64,000 bases of DNA from Amycolatopsis tolypomycina (GCF_900105945.1 NZ_FNSO01000003.1:682001-746000); one strand, 5' to 3'; shown: positions 46,095 to 57,366, counted from the first letter of the stretch. Translations and numbers: made by a program. The notes: generated by a model not told the origin, from the letters alone.

Positions 46095-46669
46095 CCGCGC
46101 CGGGCCGCCGCGACGCACCGGGTGCAGCCGGATTCCTTGAGGTGCTGCCGCCACACCTGGTGCGGGTTCGCGCTGTCGCAGGTCTGCTGGAACAGCTGGA
46201 CGCCGCTGCCGGTGCCGGTGATGCACTTCTGGCTGGTCGCGTTGCGGAACAGGACGTTGAACGAGCCGTTCGGGTTCTCGGAGACGTTCGACACCTGCCA
46301 CTCCTGGGCGAACCAGTTGGTCCCCGGCGCCGGGCAGCCGGTCAGGAAGATCGCGGCTCCGTCGTTCGGCGAGCCCGAGGCGACACCGACGCACAGGTTG
46401 CCGGCCACCCCGGACAGGATCCACACGTTTCCGTTGCTCTGCGGTACGAGCTGGTACACCTGGTCGGCGGCGCCGCTGCCGACCGGTGTCTTGCAGGCTG
46501 CCTCGGTGACCGCCCAGTACGCGGTGTTGGCGTGGTAGTCGGCGTCGAGGCACAGCCGGGTGCTCGTGTCCGAGTACTGCAGCCACCAGCCGGCGGCACC
46601 GGCGGGGCTCACGGACAGGGCAACCAGGGCCAGGATGCCGACGAAGATCGGCGCGAAACGAATGCGCAT
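46091..46669 (-). CDS. Secreted ricin-type beta-trefoil lectin-like protein
   Basis: A 192-residue exported protein. The signal peptide is MRIRFAPIFVGILALVALSVSPAGAA. A single RICIN-like trefoil follows with three disulfide-type repeats (STRLCLDAD...EAACKT, GNLCVGVA...LTGC, SQKCITG...QQTCDS) and WQ/W motifs (QEWQVS, HQVWRQ). It probably binds a carbohydrate outside the cell; no enzyme domain is attached. Confidence 0.8.
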   Translation of the reverse strand: MRIRFAPIFVGILALVALSVSPAGAAGWWLQYSDTSTRLCLDADYHANTAYWAVTEAACKTPVGSGAADQVYQLVPQSNGNVWILSGVAGNLCVGVASGSPNDGAAIFLTGCPAPGTNWFAQEWQVSNVSENPNGSFNVLFRNATSQKCITGTGSGVQLFQQTCDSANPHQVWRQHLKESGCTRCVAAARRG

Positions 46670-46767
46670 GGTTCCGTCCCCTCCGGAGTCCGGGCGCCCG
46701 CCAGGGCGTCACGAAAAAGGCTGGCAGCGCGGCCTGATCCACTCCAGCCACCATCCGGCGGCAGCCG

Positions 46768-47331
46768 CTACATCGCGGCGAGCAACGTGTCCGCGAGCCG
46801 CTCGGCGTGGTCGGCAGGCTCGGCCTCTTCGAACGTGGCCAGGAACGCCAGCTGGAAGCACGCGCCCAGGAGCAGAGCCGCGGCCGCCTCGACGTCGGTG
46901 TCCGGCTTGATCCGGCCCAGCTCCCGCTCGGCGCGCAGGTAGTCCGCGACTCCCTTCAGGGGCAGGCGCGGGCCGTGTCCGTGCAGGCGTTCCCGGTGTG
47001 AGCGCAGCAGCTCCCGCGACGAGAACATCGAGACGGCGATCGGGAAGCTGTCGACGTAGAACGCCAGGCTGACCCGGGCCACGCGGACCAGGTTGTCCCG
47101 CAGTGGCGCTCGCCCGGGGTCCGCGGTCAGTTCGGCGAGGGTGGCGCCCAGTGCGGGCAGCTCCTCGGCCAGCACGCTGCGGAACAGGTCGGTCTTGTCG
47201 CGGAAGTGCTTGTAGAGCATCGCCTCCGAGTAGCCCGCGGTCTGCGCGATGACCTTCGTCGTCGCGTGGGCGTAGCCCTGCTCGCGCATCACCTTCGCCG
47301 CCGCGGCGACGATCTCTTCGCGGCTTCCCAT
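46768..47331 (-). CDS. TetR-family transcriptional regulator
   Basis: A 187-residue regulator. The helix-turn-helix is REEIVAAAAKVMREQGYAHATTKVIAQTAGYSEAMLYKHFRDKTDLFRSVL, with an all-helical ligand domain after it. It is divergent from the NAD(P)-binding gene, and a perfect 18-bp inverted repeat lies between them. It should repress both itself and that gene. Confidence 0.88.
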   Translation of the reverse strand: MGSREEIVAAAAKVMREQGYAHATTKVIAQTAGYSEAMLYKHFRDKTDLFRSVLAEELPALGATLAELTADPGRAPLRDNLVRVARVSLAFYVDSFPIAVSMFSSRELLRSHRERLHGHGPRLPLKGVADYLRAERELGRIKPDTDVEAAAALLLGACFQLAFLATFEEAEPADHAERLADTLLAAM

Positions 47332-47359
47332 GACGGCTCCCTGAGTGCGCTCTCAGCCG

Positions 47360-47400
47360 GGTTAGTGAACACTCACCTTACTGGTGAGTGTTCACTAACC
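47360..47400. promoter_or_regulatory. TetR operator, perfect 18-bp inverted repeat
   Basis: The arms GGTTAGTGAACACTCACC (47360-47377) and GGTGAGTGTTCACTAACC (47383-47400) match at all positions and flank TTACT. It occupies nearly all of the gap between the TetR start (47331) and the divergent start (47412). It ends just before the AAGGAGG ribosome-binding site. Confidence 0.85.
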
Positions 47401-47411
47401 AAGGAGGAGAC

Positions 47412-48023
47412 ATGCGGATCACCGTGCTGGGGGCGACCGGCGGCGTCGGAAGCGAGGTCGTCAAGCAGGCCCTGGACCGTGGCTGGGACGTCACGGCCGT
47501 CGTGCGCGACCCGGCCAAGCTGCGGCTGCCGGCCAGGGTCGTGGTCGCCGAACTGAAGCACCACGACAAGCTGGCGGCCGCCGTCGAAGGGCGTGACGCG
47601 GTCGTCTCCGCGCTGGGTTCGCGCGACCGCAAGCCGACGACGGTCTGCACCGACGGCGCCCGTGCGGCGCTCGCGGCCGGGGCCAAGCGCCTGCTGGTGG
47701 TCAGCGCCAGCGGGCTGGACGGTGACGGCGACGGCATCTTCACCCGCACGCTCGTGAAACCGCTGCTCGAAGCGGTCCTCAAGCACGGCTACGCGGACAT
47801 GCGCGCGATGGAGGACCTGGTCATGGCCAGCGCCGTGGACTGGACCGTGGTCCGCCCGCCGATGCTGCTGAACGGACCGCGAACCGGCGTCGTGAAGAGC
47901 CGGCTGGACGGCAACGTGCGCGGCAGCTACACGATTCGCCGCGCCGACGTCGCCGCGTACCTGCTCGACGCCGTGGCGGACCCCACGCTGATCAGGCGGA
48001 AGGTTTCGATCGCCCACGGCTAG
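47412..48023 (+). CDS. NAD(P)-binding oxidoreductase (atypical SDR/NmrA-like)
   Basis: A 203-residue Rossmann protein. The dinucleotide motif MRITVLGATGGVGSEVVKQAL is at the N terminus, followed by VVSALGSRD and LVVSASGLDG. WTVVRPPMLLNG and YTIRRADVAAYLLD are typical of the flavin-reductase/NmrA-like SDR group. These proteins reduce quinones or flavins, or sense NADP. A strong AAGGAGGAG site precedes the ATG. Control by the divergent TetR gene is expected. Confidence 0.87.
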   Translation: MRITVLGATGGVGSEVVKQALDRGWDVTAVVRDPAKLRLPARVVVAELKHHDKLAAAVEGRDAVVSALGSRDRKPTTVCTDGARAALAAGAKRLLVVSASGLDGDGDGIFTRTLVKPLLEAVLKHGYADMRAMEDLVMASAVDWTVVRPPMLLNGPRTGVVKSRLDGNVRGSYTIRRADVAAYLLDAVADPTLIRRKVSIAHG

Positions 48024-48032
48024 GTTCCAGGA

Positions 48033-48698
48033 ATGGTGCTCCTCGCTCAAGCCGTCTACGTCAAGCGCAAGACCCCGCGGCTCCCGGGCGCGGCCGGTCC
48101 CACCAAAGGGCTCGTCCCCGGCCAGGGCGAACCGTTCCGGCTGGCCGTCCTCGGCGAATCCACAGTGGACGGCGTCGGCGCGGTGGACCACGAGGAAGCG
48201 CTCACCGGCTGCCTCGCCCGCGAGCTGGCCCGCGACGGCCGGGCGGTCCGCTGGCAGGCGGTCGGCCGCACCGGCGCCAACGCCCGGGTCGCCCGCGCCG
48301 AGCTGGTCCCGCTCGTTCGCCCGGCCGACCTGGTCGTGGTCGCCCTCGGCGTCAACGACACCATCGAGCTCCGGACGGCCGGCGCCTACCGCCGCGACCT
48401 CCTGCGCCTGGTGCTCGACCTGCGCCGGCGCCTCGGCCCGGTCGACGTCCTCCTGGCCGGGGTGCCGCCCATGTCCCGCTTCCCCGCCCTGCCACGCCCG
48501 CTGCGTGACGTCCTGGCCGCCCGCTCCGCCGCGCTCGACCACGCGGCCGCGACGCTCGGGAGGATTCCCGGTGTCCGGCACCTCCCGATGGACCCCGCGC
48601 TGCTCGACCCGGGCGCCTTCGCGAGCGACCGGTTCCACCCGGGCCCGGCCGGCTACGCCCGCTGGGCGGGAACGCTGGCACAGGCCGTGATCAGTTAG
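48033..48698 (+). CDS. SGNH/GDSL-family hydrolase
   Basis: A 221-residue esterase-like protein. Block I is LAVLGESTVDG (Ser), block III is VVVALGVNDT (Asn) and block V is SDRFHPGPAGY (Asp and His). There is no clear signal peptide; the N terminus MVLLAQAVYVKRKTPRLPG is only weakly hydrophobic. It starts 9 bp after the oxidoreductase stop, so it is likely in that TetR-controlled operon. The substrate is unknown. Confidence 0.85.
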   Translation: MVLLAQAVYVKRKTPRLPGAAGPTKGLVPGQGEPFRLAVLGESTVDGVGAVDHEEALTGCLARELARDGRAVRWQAVGRTGANARVARAELVPLVRPADLVVVALGVNDTIELRTAGAYRRDLLRLVLDLRRRLGPVDVLLAGVPPMSRFPALPRPLRDVLAARSAALDHAAATLGRIPGVRHLPMDPALLDPGAFASDRFHPGPAGYARWAGTLAQAVIS

Positions 48699-49121
48699 CA
48701 GCTCTGCGTCGATCTTCAAAAAAAGTCGCCGGTTCGTGTATCTGGCGGCGTCCCCACTGCGTCCTGTGGAGCAGCCAAGCACGGAGGAACACGACGGGGG
48801 GTGTCGCGTTCGCGGTGAACGCGGTGGCCGGGAGCCGAGGGGGCTGCCGGCCGCCGTCGGCCGGGTGCCCTTCGGGGGAGGGGACATCCGGCGGGGGCCC
48901 GTTGGGGAGCGGGTCCTTGAGGGAGGGGAGTACCGGTCGGCGCGGGTCCACCCGCTCGCGTCGGCCGGTACCTCCCGCAAGCGCCAGTTGTCCGGTAGTG
49001 CACGACCGACGAAGTAAGTGACTTGATGTATCCGAGATCCACCTGCACGCTCCTTCCCCCCGAAGGACCCGCGATACTGCCAGCACCGACTCGAAGACTC
49101 TTCCGAAGAGGGGCAGATACG
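48699..49121. other. 423-bp intergenic region before second sigma-adaptor pair
   Basis: No convincing gene on either strand. It contains a run of seven A (48719-48725), unusual in this GC-rich DNA, and G-rich stretches. An imperfect inverted repeat around GGGAGTACCGG...CCGGTACCTCCC (about 48928-48977) is also present. The promoter of the sigma factor at 49122 must lie here. Confidence 0.5.
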
Positions 49122-49727
49122 GTGACCGACGTGCAAACCACAGAGGTAGATCCGCCTTGGGAGGGCCTGACCGGCGCCGAGCTGCACGCTGCGTGCATGC
49201 AGGCCGCCAGAGACGGCGACCGCCGGGCGATGGCCCGCCTCGTCGAAGAGCTGACCCCGCTCGTGTGGCACGTCGCCCGGGCCAACGGCCTCGACCGCGC
49301 GGTGGCCGAAGACGTGGTCCAGACCGTGTGGCTCGCCCTCTTCAGCCAGCTCGGCAAGCTGCGTGACCCCAAGGCCCTGGCGGCCTGGCTGATCACCACC
49401 ACCCGCCGCGAGGCCACCCATCCGTTCGGCCGCCGCGTGCAGCCCGTGCCGCTGAGCGACGAAGTCGCCGAAGCGATGCCGAGCACCCAACCGGCACCCG
49501 AAGACGAAGCCGTCCGCGCCGACCGCGACCGCCGGGTCTGGCGCGCCTTCGTCCGGCTGCCCCACCGCTGTCAGGAACTGCTCCGGCTGACCGTGCTCGC
49601 GGGTCGCGCGGAGTACCAGCTCGTCGCCGAGGCCCTGCGCATGCCGCGCGGCAGTGTCGGCCCGACCAGGGGGCGCTGCCTCGACCAGATGCGCGATCTC
49701 CTCGCCAGTGAAGGGGGAAGCCGATGA
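49122..49727 (+). CDS. ECF-type sigma factor, paralogue of the CHAT-locus sigma
   Basis: A 201-residue sigma factor. Region 2 is AARDGDRRAMARLVEELTPLVWHVARANGLDRAVAEDVVQTVWLALFSQL. Region 4 is FVRLPHRCQELLRLTVLAGRAEYQLVAEALRMPRGSVGPTRGRCLDQMRDLL. The 'LPxRCxxLL' and 'GSVGPTRGRCLDQMR' segments match the sigma at 18354 closely. The GTG at 49122 is 8 bp after GAAGAGGGG; earlier starts add sequence without sigma similarity. Its stop overlaps the start of the adaptor gene (ATGA). Confidence 0.85.
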   Translation: MTDVQTTEVDPPWEGLTGAELHAACMQAARDGDRRAMARLVEELTPLVWHVARANGLDRAVAEDVVQTVWLALFSQLGKLRDPKALAAWLITTTRREATHPFGRRVQPVPLSDEVAEAMPSTQPAPEDEAVRADRDRRVWRAFVRLPHRCQELLRLTVLAGRAEYQLVAEALRMPRGSVGPTRGRCLDQMRDLLASEGGSR

Positions 49728-50197
49728 ACGACCTCGGAACGCCGGGCGAGGCCTTTTCCGATGAGCTGATCCTGGCCGACGTCGGCCGCTTCCTCGACGA
49801 GCTGGATCCGCCGCCGGGTGACCTGGTGCAGCGGGTCCAGTTCGCGCTCGCCCTCGAGGACCTCGACGTCGAGGTCGCCCGCTGGGAGCGCCTGGACAAC
49901 CTCGCCGGCGTCCGCGGCGGCGGCACCGGCACGATCACGTTCACGGTCAGCGACCTGACGGTGATGATCAACCTGACCAAGATGGGCAAGCTCCACCGCA
50001 TCGACGGCTGGCTGGTCCCGGCCGGTCAGTACGGCGTCGAGGTGCGGGTCGCCGAGCACGGAACGTCGTCCACGACGGCCGACGAAGGGGGCCGGTTCGT
50101 GCTGGACAACGTCCCGCGCGGGACGACCCAGATCCTCGTGCACCTGGGTGACGTGTCGTGCCGGCGGACCGTCGTGACGCCGACGGTCGTGCTCTAA
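49724..50197 (+). CDS. Adaptor-like protein with carboxypeptidase-regulatory-type domain
   Basis: A 157-residue soluble protein. A helical, acidic head (DELILADVGRFLDELDPPPGDLVQRVQFALALEDLDVEVARWE) precedes a beta-rich tail (RIDGWLVPAGQYGVEVRVAEHG...TADEGGRFVLDNVPRGTTQILVHL). The tail fits a carboxypeptidase-regulatory-like (CarboxypepD_reg/Ig-like) fold. It has the same position and layout as the protein at 18932 behind the paralogous sigma factor. The role is unknown; partner or regulator of the sigma factor is likely. Confidence 0.78.
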   Translation: MNDLGTPGEAFSDELILADVGRFLDELDPPPGDLVQRVQFALALEDLDVEVARWERLDNLAGVRGGGTGTITFTVSDLTVMINLTKMGKLHRIDGWLVPAGQYGVEVRVAEHGTSSTTADEGGRFVLDNVPRGTTQILVHLGDVSCRRTVVTPTVVL

Positions 50198-50958
50198 CCG
50201 AGGAAGTCGGCCAGGGGGACGGGGATCAGCCCGTCCCTCTTGGCCCGCTCCACGAACGCCGTGTAGTCCTCTTTGAACGTCTTCCGGAAGTGCATCAGCA
50301 CGATGTCGCCCGGCCTGAGCTTGTCGCCCATCTGGAACTGGACCACGCCGTCGTTGACCGCGGCCGTCCAGAGCACCGCCGCGCGCATGCCGCACGCCGC
50401 CGCCGCCTTCAGCGTGTTCTGGTCGTAGTTGCCGAACGGGGGACGGAACAGCGTCGGCCGGATCCCGAGCCCGCGCTGGAAGTCGTCCGCGTCGTCGCAG
50501 ATCTCCTTGCGCTGGAACTCGTACGGCTTGCCCTTGAGGTTCGGGTGGTTCACCGTGTGGTCGCCGAGCGTGGCGCCCGTCGCGTCGAGGATCTGCTTGA
50601 AGTAGGCCTCGTGGCCCTTCACGTACTTCTGGTTCAGGAACAGCACCGGGTGGGTGCCGTTCTCCTGCATCAGCTTCAGCGCGTCGGGGTCCTGCACCGC
50701 GCCGTCGTCCATGGTCAGGAACACGTACGGCTTGTCGGTGGTGATGCGGCGGACGAGCGGCACCTGGCCGTTCTCGATCGGCGGCACCTTCTGCTGGACC
50801 GTGCCGAACGGGTACGGCCCGGCCACCTTGACATCGGGAGCGGCCTGGGGCGCCGGGTTCGGCTGGCTCGTGGCCGGCTCGGGCTCGTCCGTGTTGTGTG
50901 TCGAACACGCCGTGAGCGCTAACACCGCCACGGCCAGTCCCGCCACCACTCACTTCAT
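50194..50958 (-). CDS. Polysaccharide deacetylase lipoprotein with in-frame TGA at codon 3
   Basis: A protein of about 252 residues with lipoprotein signal VVAGLAVAVLALTAC and a NodB-like domain: FLTMDDGAVQDPDALKLM (first metal Asp pair), GDHTVNHPNL (HxxxH) and RPPFGNYDQNTL (catalytic Arg/Pro block). It would remove acetyl or similar groups from cell-wall or extracellular glycans. The best ribosome-binding site (AGGGG) is 7 bp before ATG 50958. That frame reads Met-Lys-TGA and then continues as the signal peptide from GTG 50949. TGA may be a mutated Trp codon, or translation restarts at 50949. Confidence 0.75.
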
Positions 50959-51065
50959 CCCGCGTCCCCTCTCTCGCGGTGATCACGAAGACCACCCGAA
51001 AGAGTGACGTCGGGGGAGTGGGTGAAGTTGCGCCGGACGATCTTCTGTGGTCCGGCACACGCAGG

Positions 51066-51515
51066 TCAGCGCCCGGTTTCGGCAGCCTTGACCAACATGC
51101 CGGAGATCAGCCGGATCACGGCCCGGAGCGTCGCGGCCAGTGCCGGACCGCTGCCGCGAACCGGTTCGGTGAACGTGCCCGTCCAGCGCAGGTGCGTGCC
51201 GCCGCCGGGGGCCGGCGTGAAGAGCACCTCGGCGCGGTAGTCCTTCAGCGGCTTGCCGCCGGCGAACGCGTAGACGTGCTTGCGGCCGGGCTCGTACTCG
51301 AGCGTCTCCTCGCGGAGCAGCACCGGCCACAGCCCGACCTCGCGGACCGCGCCGACGCCCTCCGGGAGATCGGTGCCCCGCCGCGCCCAGCGGGCCTGGA
51401 CGATCAGTGGCTTTGCCCACTCCGCCCAGCGCGGGCCGTCCGCCTCGAGCGCGAACAGCGCCTCCGGCGGCGCGGTGCTCGTGCGGTTGACCTCGAAAGA
51501 GAACCTGCGGCCCAC
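51066..51515 (-). CDS. SRPBCC (START/Bet v1-like) family protein
   Basis: A 149-residue cytoplasmic protein of the polyketide-cyclase/dehydrase-like SRPBCC family. FSFEVNRTSTAPPEALFALEADGPRWAEWAKP is the N-terminal strand and helices. GGGTHLRWTGTFTEPV is the sheet and LRAVIRLISGMLVKAAE the long C-terminal helix. These bind hydrophobic ligands. It is divergent from the FUSC gene with 68 bp between. Confidence 0.8.
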   Translation of the reverse strand: MGRRFSFEVNRTSTAPPEALFALEADGPRWAEWAKPLIVQARWARRGTDLPEGVGAVREVGLWPVLLREETLEYEPGRKHVYAFAGGKPLKDYRAEVLFTPAPGGGTHLRWTGTFTEPVRGSGPALAATLRAVIRLISGMLVKAAETGR

Positions 51516-51583
51516 CGGAACCTCCCGCGTTGTTGACGAACGGATAATTAATCGTCTCCGGGAGCGTAGGTCAAGATGAAGGG

Positions 51584-53551
51584 GTGAGCACGCCGCGCCC
51601 CGACCTCGCCGCGCCGCACTGGCTCGTGCAGCTCCTGCGCAGCTCGCCGGTGCCGGTGCCGTGGAACATGGTCGCCAGGGCCGTGGTCGCGCTGGCCGTG
51701 CCGCTCGCGATCGCCTACGCGGCCGGGGACATCGCCGTCGGCGCGCTCATCTCGACCGGCGCGCTGCCCGCCGTGCTGTCCGAATCGGCAGGCCCCTACC
51801 GCTACCGCGCCCGCCGGCTCGGCGGGGCGACGCTCGCCGCGACCGCGGGCTACCTCGTCGGCCTGCTCACCGGCGGCACCCCGGCGCTGTCCGTGCCCGC
51901 GGTCATCCTGATCGCCGCGGTGTCCGCGGTGATCAGCGCGGCCGGCAGCAACGCCTCGGTCGCCGGCCTGCAGATGCTCGTCTTCGGCGTGCTCGCCACC
52001 GGGCAGCACGCGACCGGCGTCCGCGTCGAAGTCCTCTTCGGCTGCTTCTGCCTCGGCGCCGCCTGGAGCTTCGTGGTCGCGCTCGTCACCTGGACGGTCC
52101 GGGCGACCAGCCCCGAACGCACCGCCGTCGCGCACGTCTACGTCGAGCTGGCGGCGATGCTGTCGGCGACCGACGAAGCCGTCTCGCGGGTGGCCCGCCA
52201 CCGGCTGACCACGGCGATGAACACCGCCTACGACCAGCTGCTGACCGCGCGGTCCTGGCTTTCCGGCCGTGACGCCGCCTACCGCCACCTGCTCAACCTG
52301 CTCTCGGCCACGACCCCCGCGGTCGAGGCGTCGGTGGCGATGGTCAACGCCGGCCGCCGTCCGGATCAGGAGGTCATCGACCACTTCGTCGCGCTGTCCG
52401 CGGCGGTGCTGGCCGGCCAGCCGCTGCCGCCTCCGCCGCCGATGCCGCCCGGCGATCCCGACCCGGTCCTCGCCGCGCTCTACGCGGGCCTGGTCCGGAT
52501 CGGCAGGGGCGACGACCGCAAGCGCCGGGAGCCGACGCCGTGGTACCGCCGCCTGCGGGAGTGGGCGGGCTCGCTCGCGTCCGGCCCGCTGACCTGGATC
52601 GCCGCGCTGCGGCTGACGTTGTGCGTCGCGATCGCCGAGGTCGTCGGCCTGCTCGTGCCGGTGGAGCGGTCGTACTGGATCACCCTGACCGTCGGGATCG
52701 TGCTCAAGCCCGACTTCGGGTCCGTGTTCGGCCGCGCGGTGCTGCGCGGGATCGGCACGGTCATCGGCGTCGGGATCGGCGCCGCCGTGCTCGGCCTCGG
52801 CGCTCAGGGGTGGGTGCTGGTGGCGCTCAGCGCGGTCTTCGCCGGCGGCATCGCGGTGGGGAAGGTGCGCAACTACGGCATCCAGAGCGCCTTCGTGACG
52901 CCGCTGATCATCCTGCAGATGGGCCTGGCCCACACCGGGAACTGGAGCGTGGTGCTGGCGCGGCTGGTCGACACCGTGCTGGGCTGCGTGATCGTGCTCG
53001 TCTTCGGCTACCTGCTGTGGCCGGGCAGCCGGCGCCCGCAGGTGGGCGGGCGGCTGGCCGACGGGCTGGACGCCGTCGCGAAGTACGTCTCCCACGCGCT
53101 GGTCGAGGCCGCTTCGGGCGAGGCGCGGCTGGCGCGCTCGCGGGCGCGGCGCGGGGCGTACCGGGCCCTGGCCGACCTGCGGACGGCGTTCCAGCAGGCC
53201 GTCGTCGAGCCGTCCGCGAACGGCCGCCAGGCCGTGGCGTGGTGGCCGGTGATCGCCGCGCAGGAGCGGGTCGCGGACGCCGTCACCGAGGTCGGCGTGA
53301 CGATCGGCCGCGGGGTGCCGCCGCCGGAACCCGCCGACGTCGAGCTGCTCACGGCCGCGCTGGGCGAGCTCGCGGCGGCCGTCCGGGAGCAGCGGGAGCC
53401 GCGGTCGATGCCGCTGCCGGACGCCGGGCAGCTGTCCGGGGTGGTCGACCAGCTGGAGTCGGCGTTCGACGCCGTCCGCGGCCCTGACCTGGCGGAACGC
53501 GCGCCGCTGCGGCTCGTCCGGCGGTTCCTGCCCTACCACAGGCGCACGTGA
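51584..53551 (+). CDS. FUSC-family (fusaric acid resistance-like) membrane protein
   Basis: A 655-residue inner-membrane protein with two hydrophobic blocks of about five to six helices each (residues 25-150 and 345-480). Cytoplasmic helical domains lie between and after them. AAVLSESAGPYRYRARRLGG and RSYWITLTVGIVLKPDFGSVFGRAVLRGIGTVIG are FUSC-like signatures. The family is linked to export of aromatic acids. The GTG start follows GAAGGGG. Confidence 0.85.
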   Translation: MSTPRPDLAAPHWLVQLLRSSPVPVPWNMVARAVVALAVPLAIAYAAGDIAVGALISTGALPAVLSESAGPYRYRARRLGGATLAATAGYLVGLLTGGTPALSVPAVILIAAVSAVISAAGSNASVAGLQMLVFGVLATGQHATGVRVEVLFGCFCLGAAWSFVVALVTWTVRATSPERTAVAHVYVELAAMLSATDEAVSRVARHRLTTAMNTAYDQLLTARSWLSGRDAAYRHLLNLLSATTPAVEASVAMVNAGRRPDQEVIDHFVALSAAVLAGQPLPPPPPMPPGDPDPVLAALYAGLVRIGRGDDRKRREPTPWYRRLREWAGSLASGPLTWIAALRLTLCVAIAEVVGLLVPVERSYWITLTVGIVLKPDFGSVFGRAVLRGIGTVIGVGIGAAVLGLGAQGWVLVALSAVFAGGIAVGKVRNYGIQSAFVTPLIILQMGLAHTGNWSVVLARLVDTVLGCVIVLVFGYLLWPGSRRPQVGGRLADGLDAVAKYVSHALVEAASGEARLARSRARRGAYRALADLRTAFQQAVVEPSANGRQAVAWWPVIAAQERVADAVTEVGVTIGRGVPPPEPADVELLTAALGELAAAVREQREPRSMPLPDAGQLSGVVDQLESAFDAVRGPDLAERAPLRLVRRFLPYHRRT

Positions 53552-53574
53552 GCTTCGTGCGGTTCAATGCACCC

Positions 53575-53781
53575 ATGGGAATCGACTTCGAAGCGTTGAA
53601 GGGCAAGGCCGAAGAGGCCCTGCGCGAGCACAACGACAAGATCGAGGAAGGCCTCGACAAGGCCGCTGACTTCGCGAAGTCGAAGTTCGGGCACGAGGGC
53701 CAGATCGACACCGGCGTCGAGAAGGCGAAGGACTTCCTCAACAAGTTCGACGACACGCCGGACAACCCGCCGGCGCAGTAG
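53575..53781 (+). CDS. Small Rv0909/MT0933-like antitoxin-family protein
   Basis: A 68-residue, highly charged helical protein (FEALKGKAEEALREHNDKIEEGLDKAADFAKSKFGHEGQIDTGVEKAKDFL). It resembles the MT0933-like antitoxin family and the CsbD-like stress peptides. No toxin gene lies beside it, so a role as antitoxin is doubtful here. It starts 23 bp after the FUSC stop and converges on the tyrA stop, which follows directly. Confidence 0.7.
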   Translation: MGIDFEALKGKAEEALREHNDKIEEGLDKAADFAKSKFGHEGQIDTGVEKAKDFLNKFDDTPDNPPAQ

Positions 53782-54759
53782 CTACTGCACTTCGCCGGTC
53801 GCGATCCCGTCCGTGAGGCCGGTGATCCGGCCGCCGCGTTCCCCGAGGGCGATCAGGCCTTGCCGCGCGTCCGGCGCGGCCAGGCTGATCCGCACCCCGG
53901 CCCGTTCGACGTCCAGGCCGGCGGCCAGCGCTTGCGCGCCTTCGTAACCGGCGTTGATCGTCGCCGCGAGCCCCCCGGTCGAGGCGAGCGAGCCGCGGGC
54001 GGCGCCGAGCCGGCCGAGCGCCTCGTCGACGATCGGCAGCAGCGCGTCCCGGTTGCCTTCGGTCATCGCGCGCACGAGCTGCGGGTTCGAGCCGGCGACG
54101 CGCGTGCCGTCGCGGTAGGACCCGGCGGCGAGCGACATCGCCAGCGGGCCGCCCTCGGCGCCGATGGTGGCCAGGATCGCCGCCAGCAGGTGCGGCAGGT
54201 GCGAAATCCGGGCGACGGCCTCGTCGTGCGACTCCGCGGGCAGCGGGACGACGTGCGCGCCGATGTCCAGCACGAGCTTCGCCACCTCGGCCCAGGCTTC
54301 GAGGTCGGTGTCCTCCTCGACGGCGACCACCCACGCGGCCCCCTGGAACAGCGCCGCGTCCCCGGCCAGCCAGCCCGAGTTCGACGTCCCGGCCATCGGG
54401 TGCCCGCCGACGTACCGCGTGTAGGGCACGCGACGGCGGACCGCGTCCAGTACCGGCGCTTTCACGCTGGTCACGTCGGTGAGCAGGCAGTGCGAAGCGT
54501 GCTGGTTGACCAGCCGCAGCAGGTCTTCGACGGCCGGGAGCGGCACGGCGAGCACGACCATCGCGTCCTCGGCCGCGGCCCGGTGCAGGGCCGCTTCGAC
54601 GTCGGTCGTGACGTCGTAGCCCGCTCTGCTCGCCGCGTCGGCGTCCACTTCGGAAACGGCGGCACCCCACGCGGTGCGGCCGCTGGCGGCCGCCGCGCGC
54701 AGCAGCGACCCGCCGATCAGCCCGAGCCCGATCACGCATACGTCTCGCACGGGCCCCAT
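53782..54759 (-). CDS. tyrA: Prephenate dehydrogenase
   Basis: A 325-residue TyrA-type enzyme that oxidises and decarboxylates prephenate to 4-hydroxyphenylpyruvate (tyrosine synthesis). The NAD motif VCVIGLGLIGGSLLRAA is at the N terminus. TDVTSVK, YVGGHPMAGTSNSGW and ESHDEAVARISHLPHLLA are conserved blocks of the family, including the catalytic His residues. The ATG at 54759 precedes the Rossmann motif by 7 residues. No ACT domain is present. Confidence 0.9.
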   Translation of the reverse strand: MGPVRDVCVIGLGLIGGSLLRAAAASGRTAWGAAVSEVDADAASRAGYDVTTDVEAALHRAAAEDAMVVLAVPLPAVEDLLRLVNQHASHCLLTDVTSVKAPVLDAVRRRVPYTRYVGGHPMAGTSNSGWLAGDAALFQGAAWVVAVEEDTDLEAWAEVAKLVLDIGAHVVPLPAESHDEAVARISHLPHLLAAILATIGAEGGPLAMSLAAGSYRDGTRVAGSNPQLVRAMTEGNRDALLPIVDEALGRLGAARGSLASTGGLAATINAGYEGAQALAAGLDVERAGVRISLAAPDARQGLIALGERGGRITGLTDGIATGEVQ

Positions 54760-54785
54760 CCTGCCAGTGCCGGACGCTTCTCGGG

Positions 54786-57366
<2,581 letters not shown>

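Noticed and set aside
48691..49086. Possible minus-strand gene in the 48.7-49.1 kb gap
   Set aside because: No recognisable motif, Pro/Arg-rich low complexity, no ribosome-binding site; treated as intergenic.
47373..49565. A 730-codon minus-strand open frame
   Set aside because: Antisense to the oxidoreductase, SGNH and sigma genes, whose motifs are clear on the plus strand.
53575..53781. Toxin-antitoxin pair
   Set aside because: The small protein resembles an antitoxin family, but neither neighbour (FUSC, tyrA) is a toxin.
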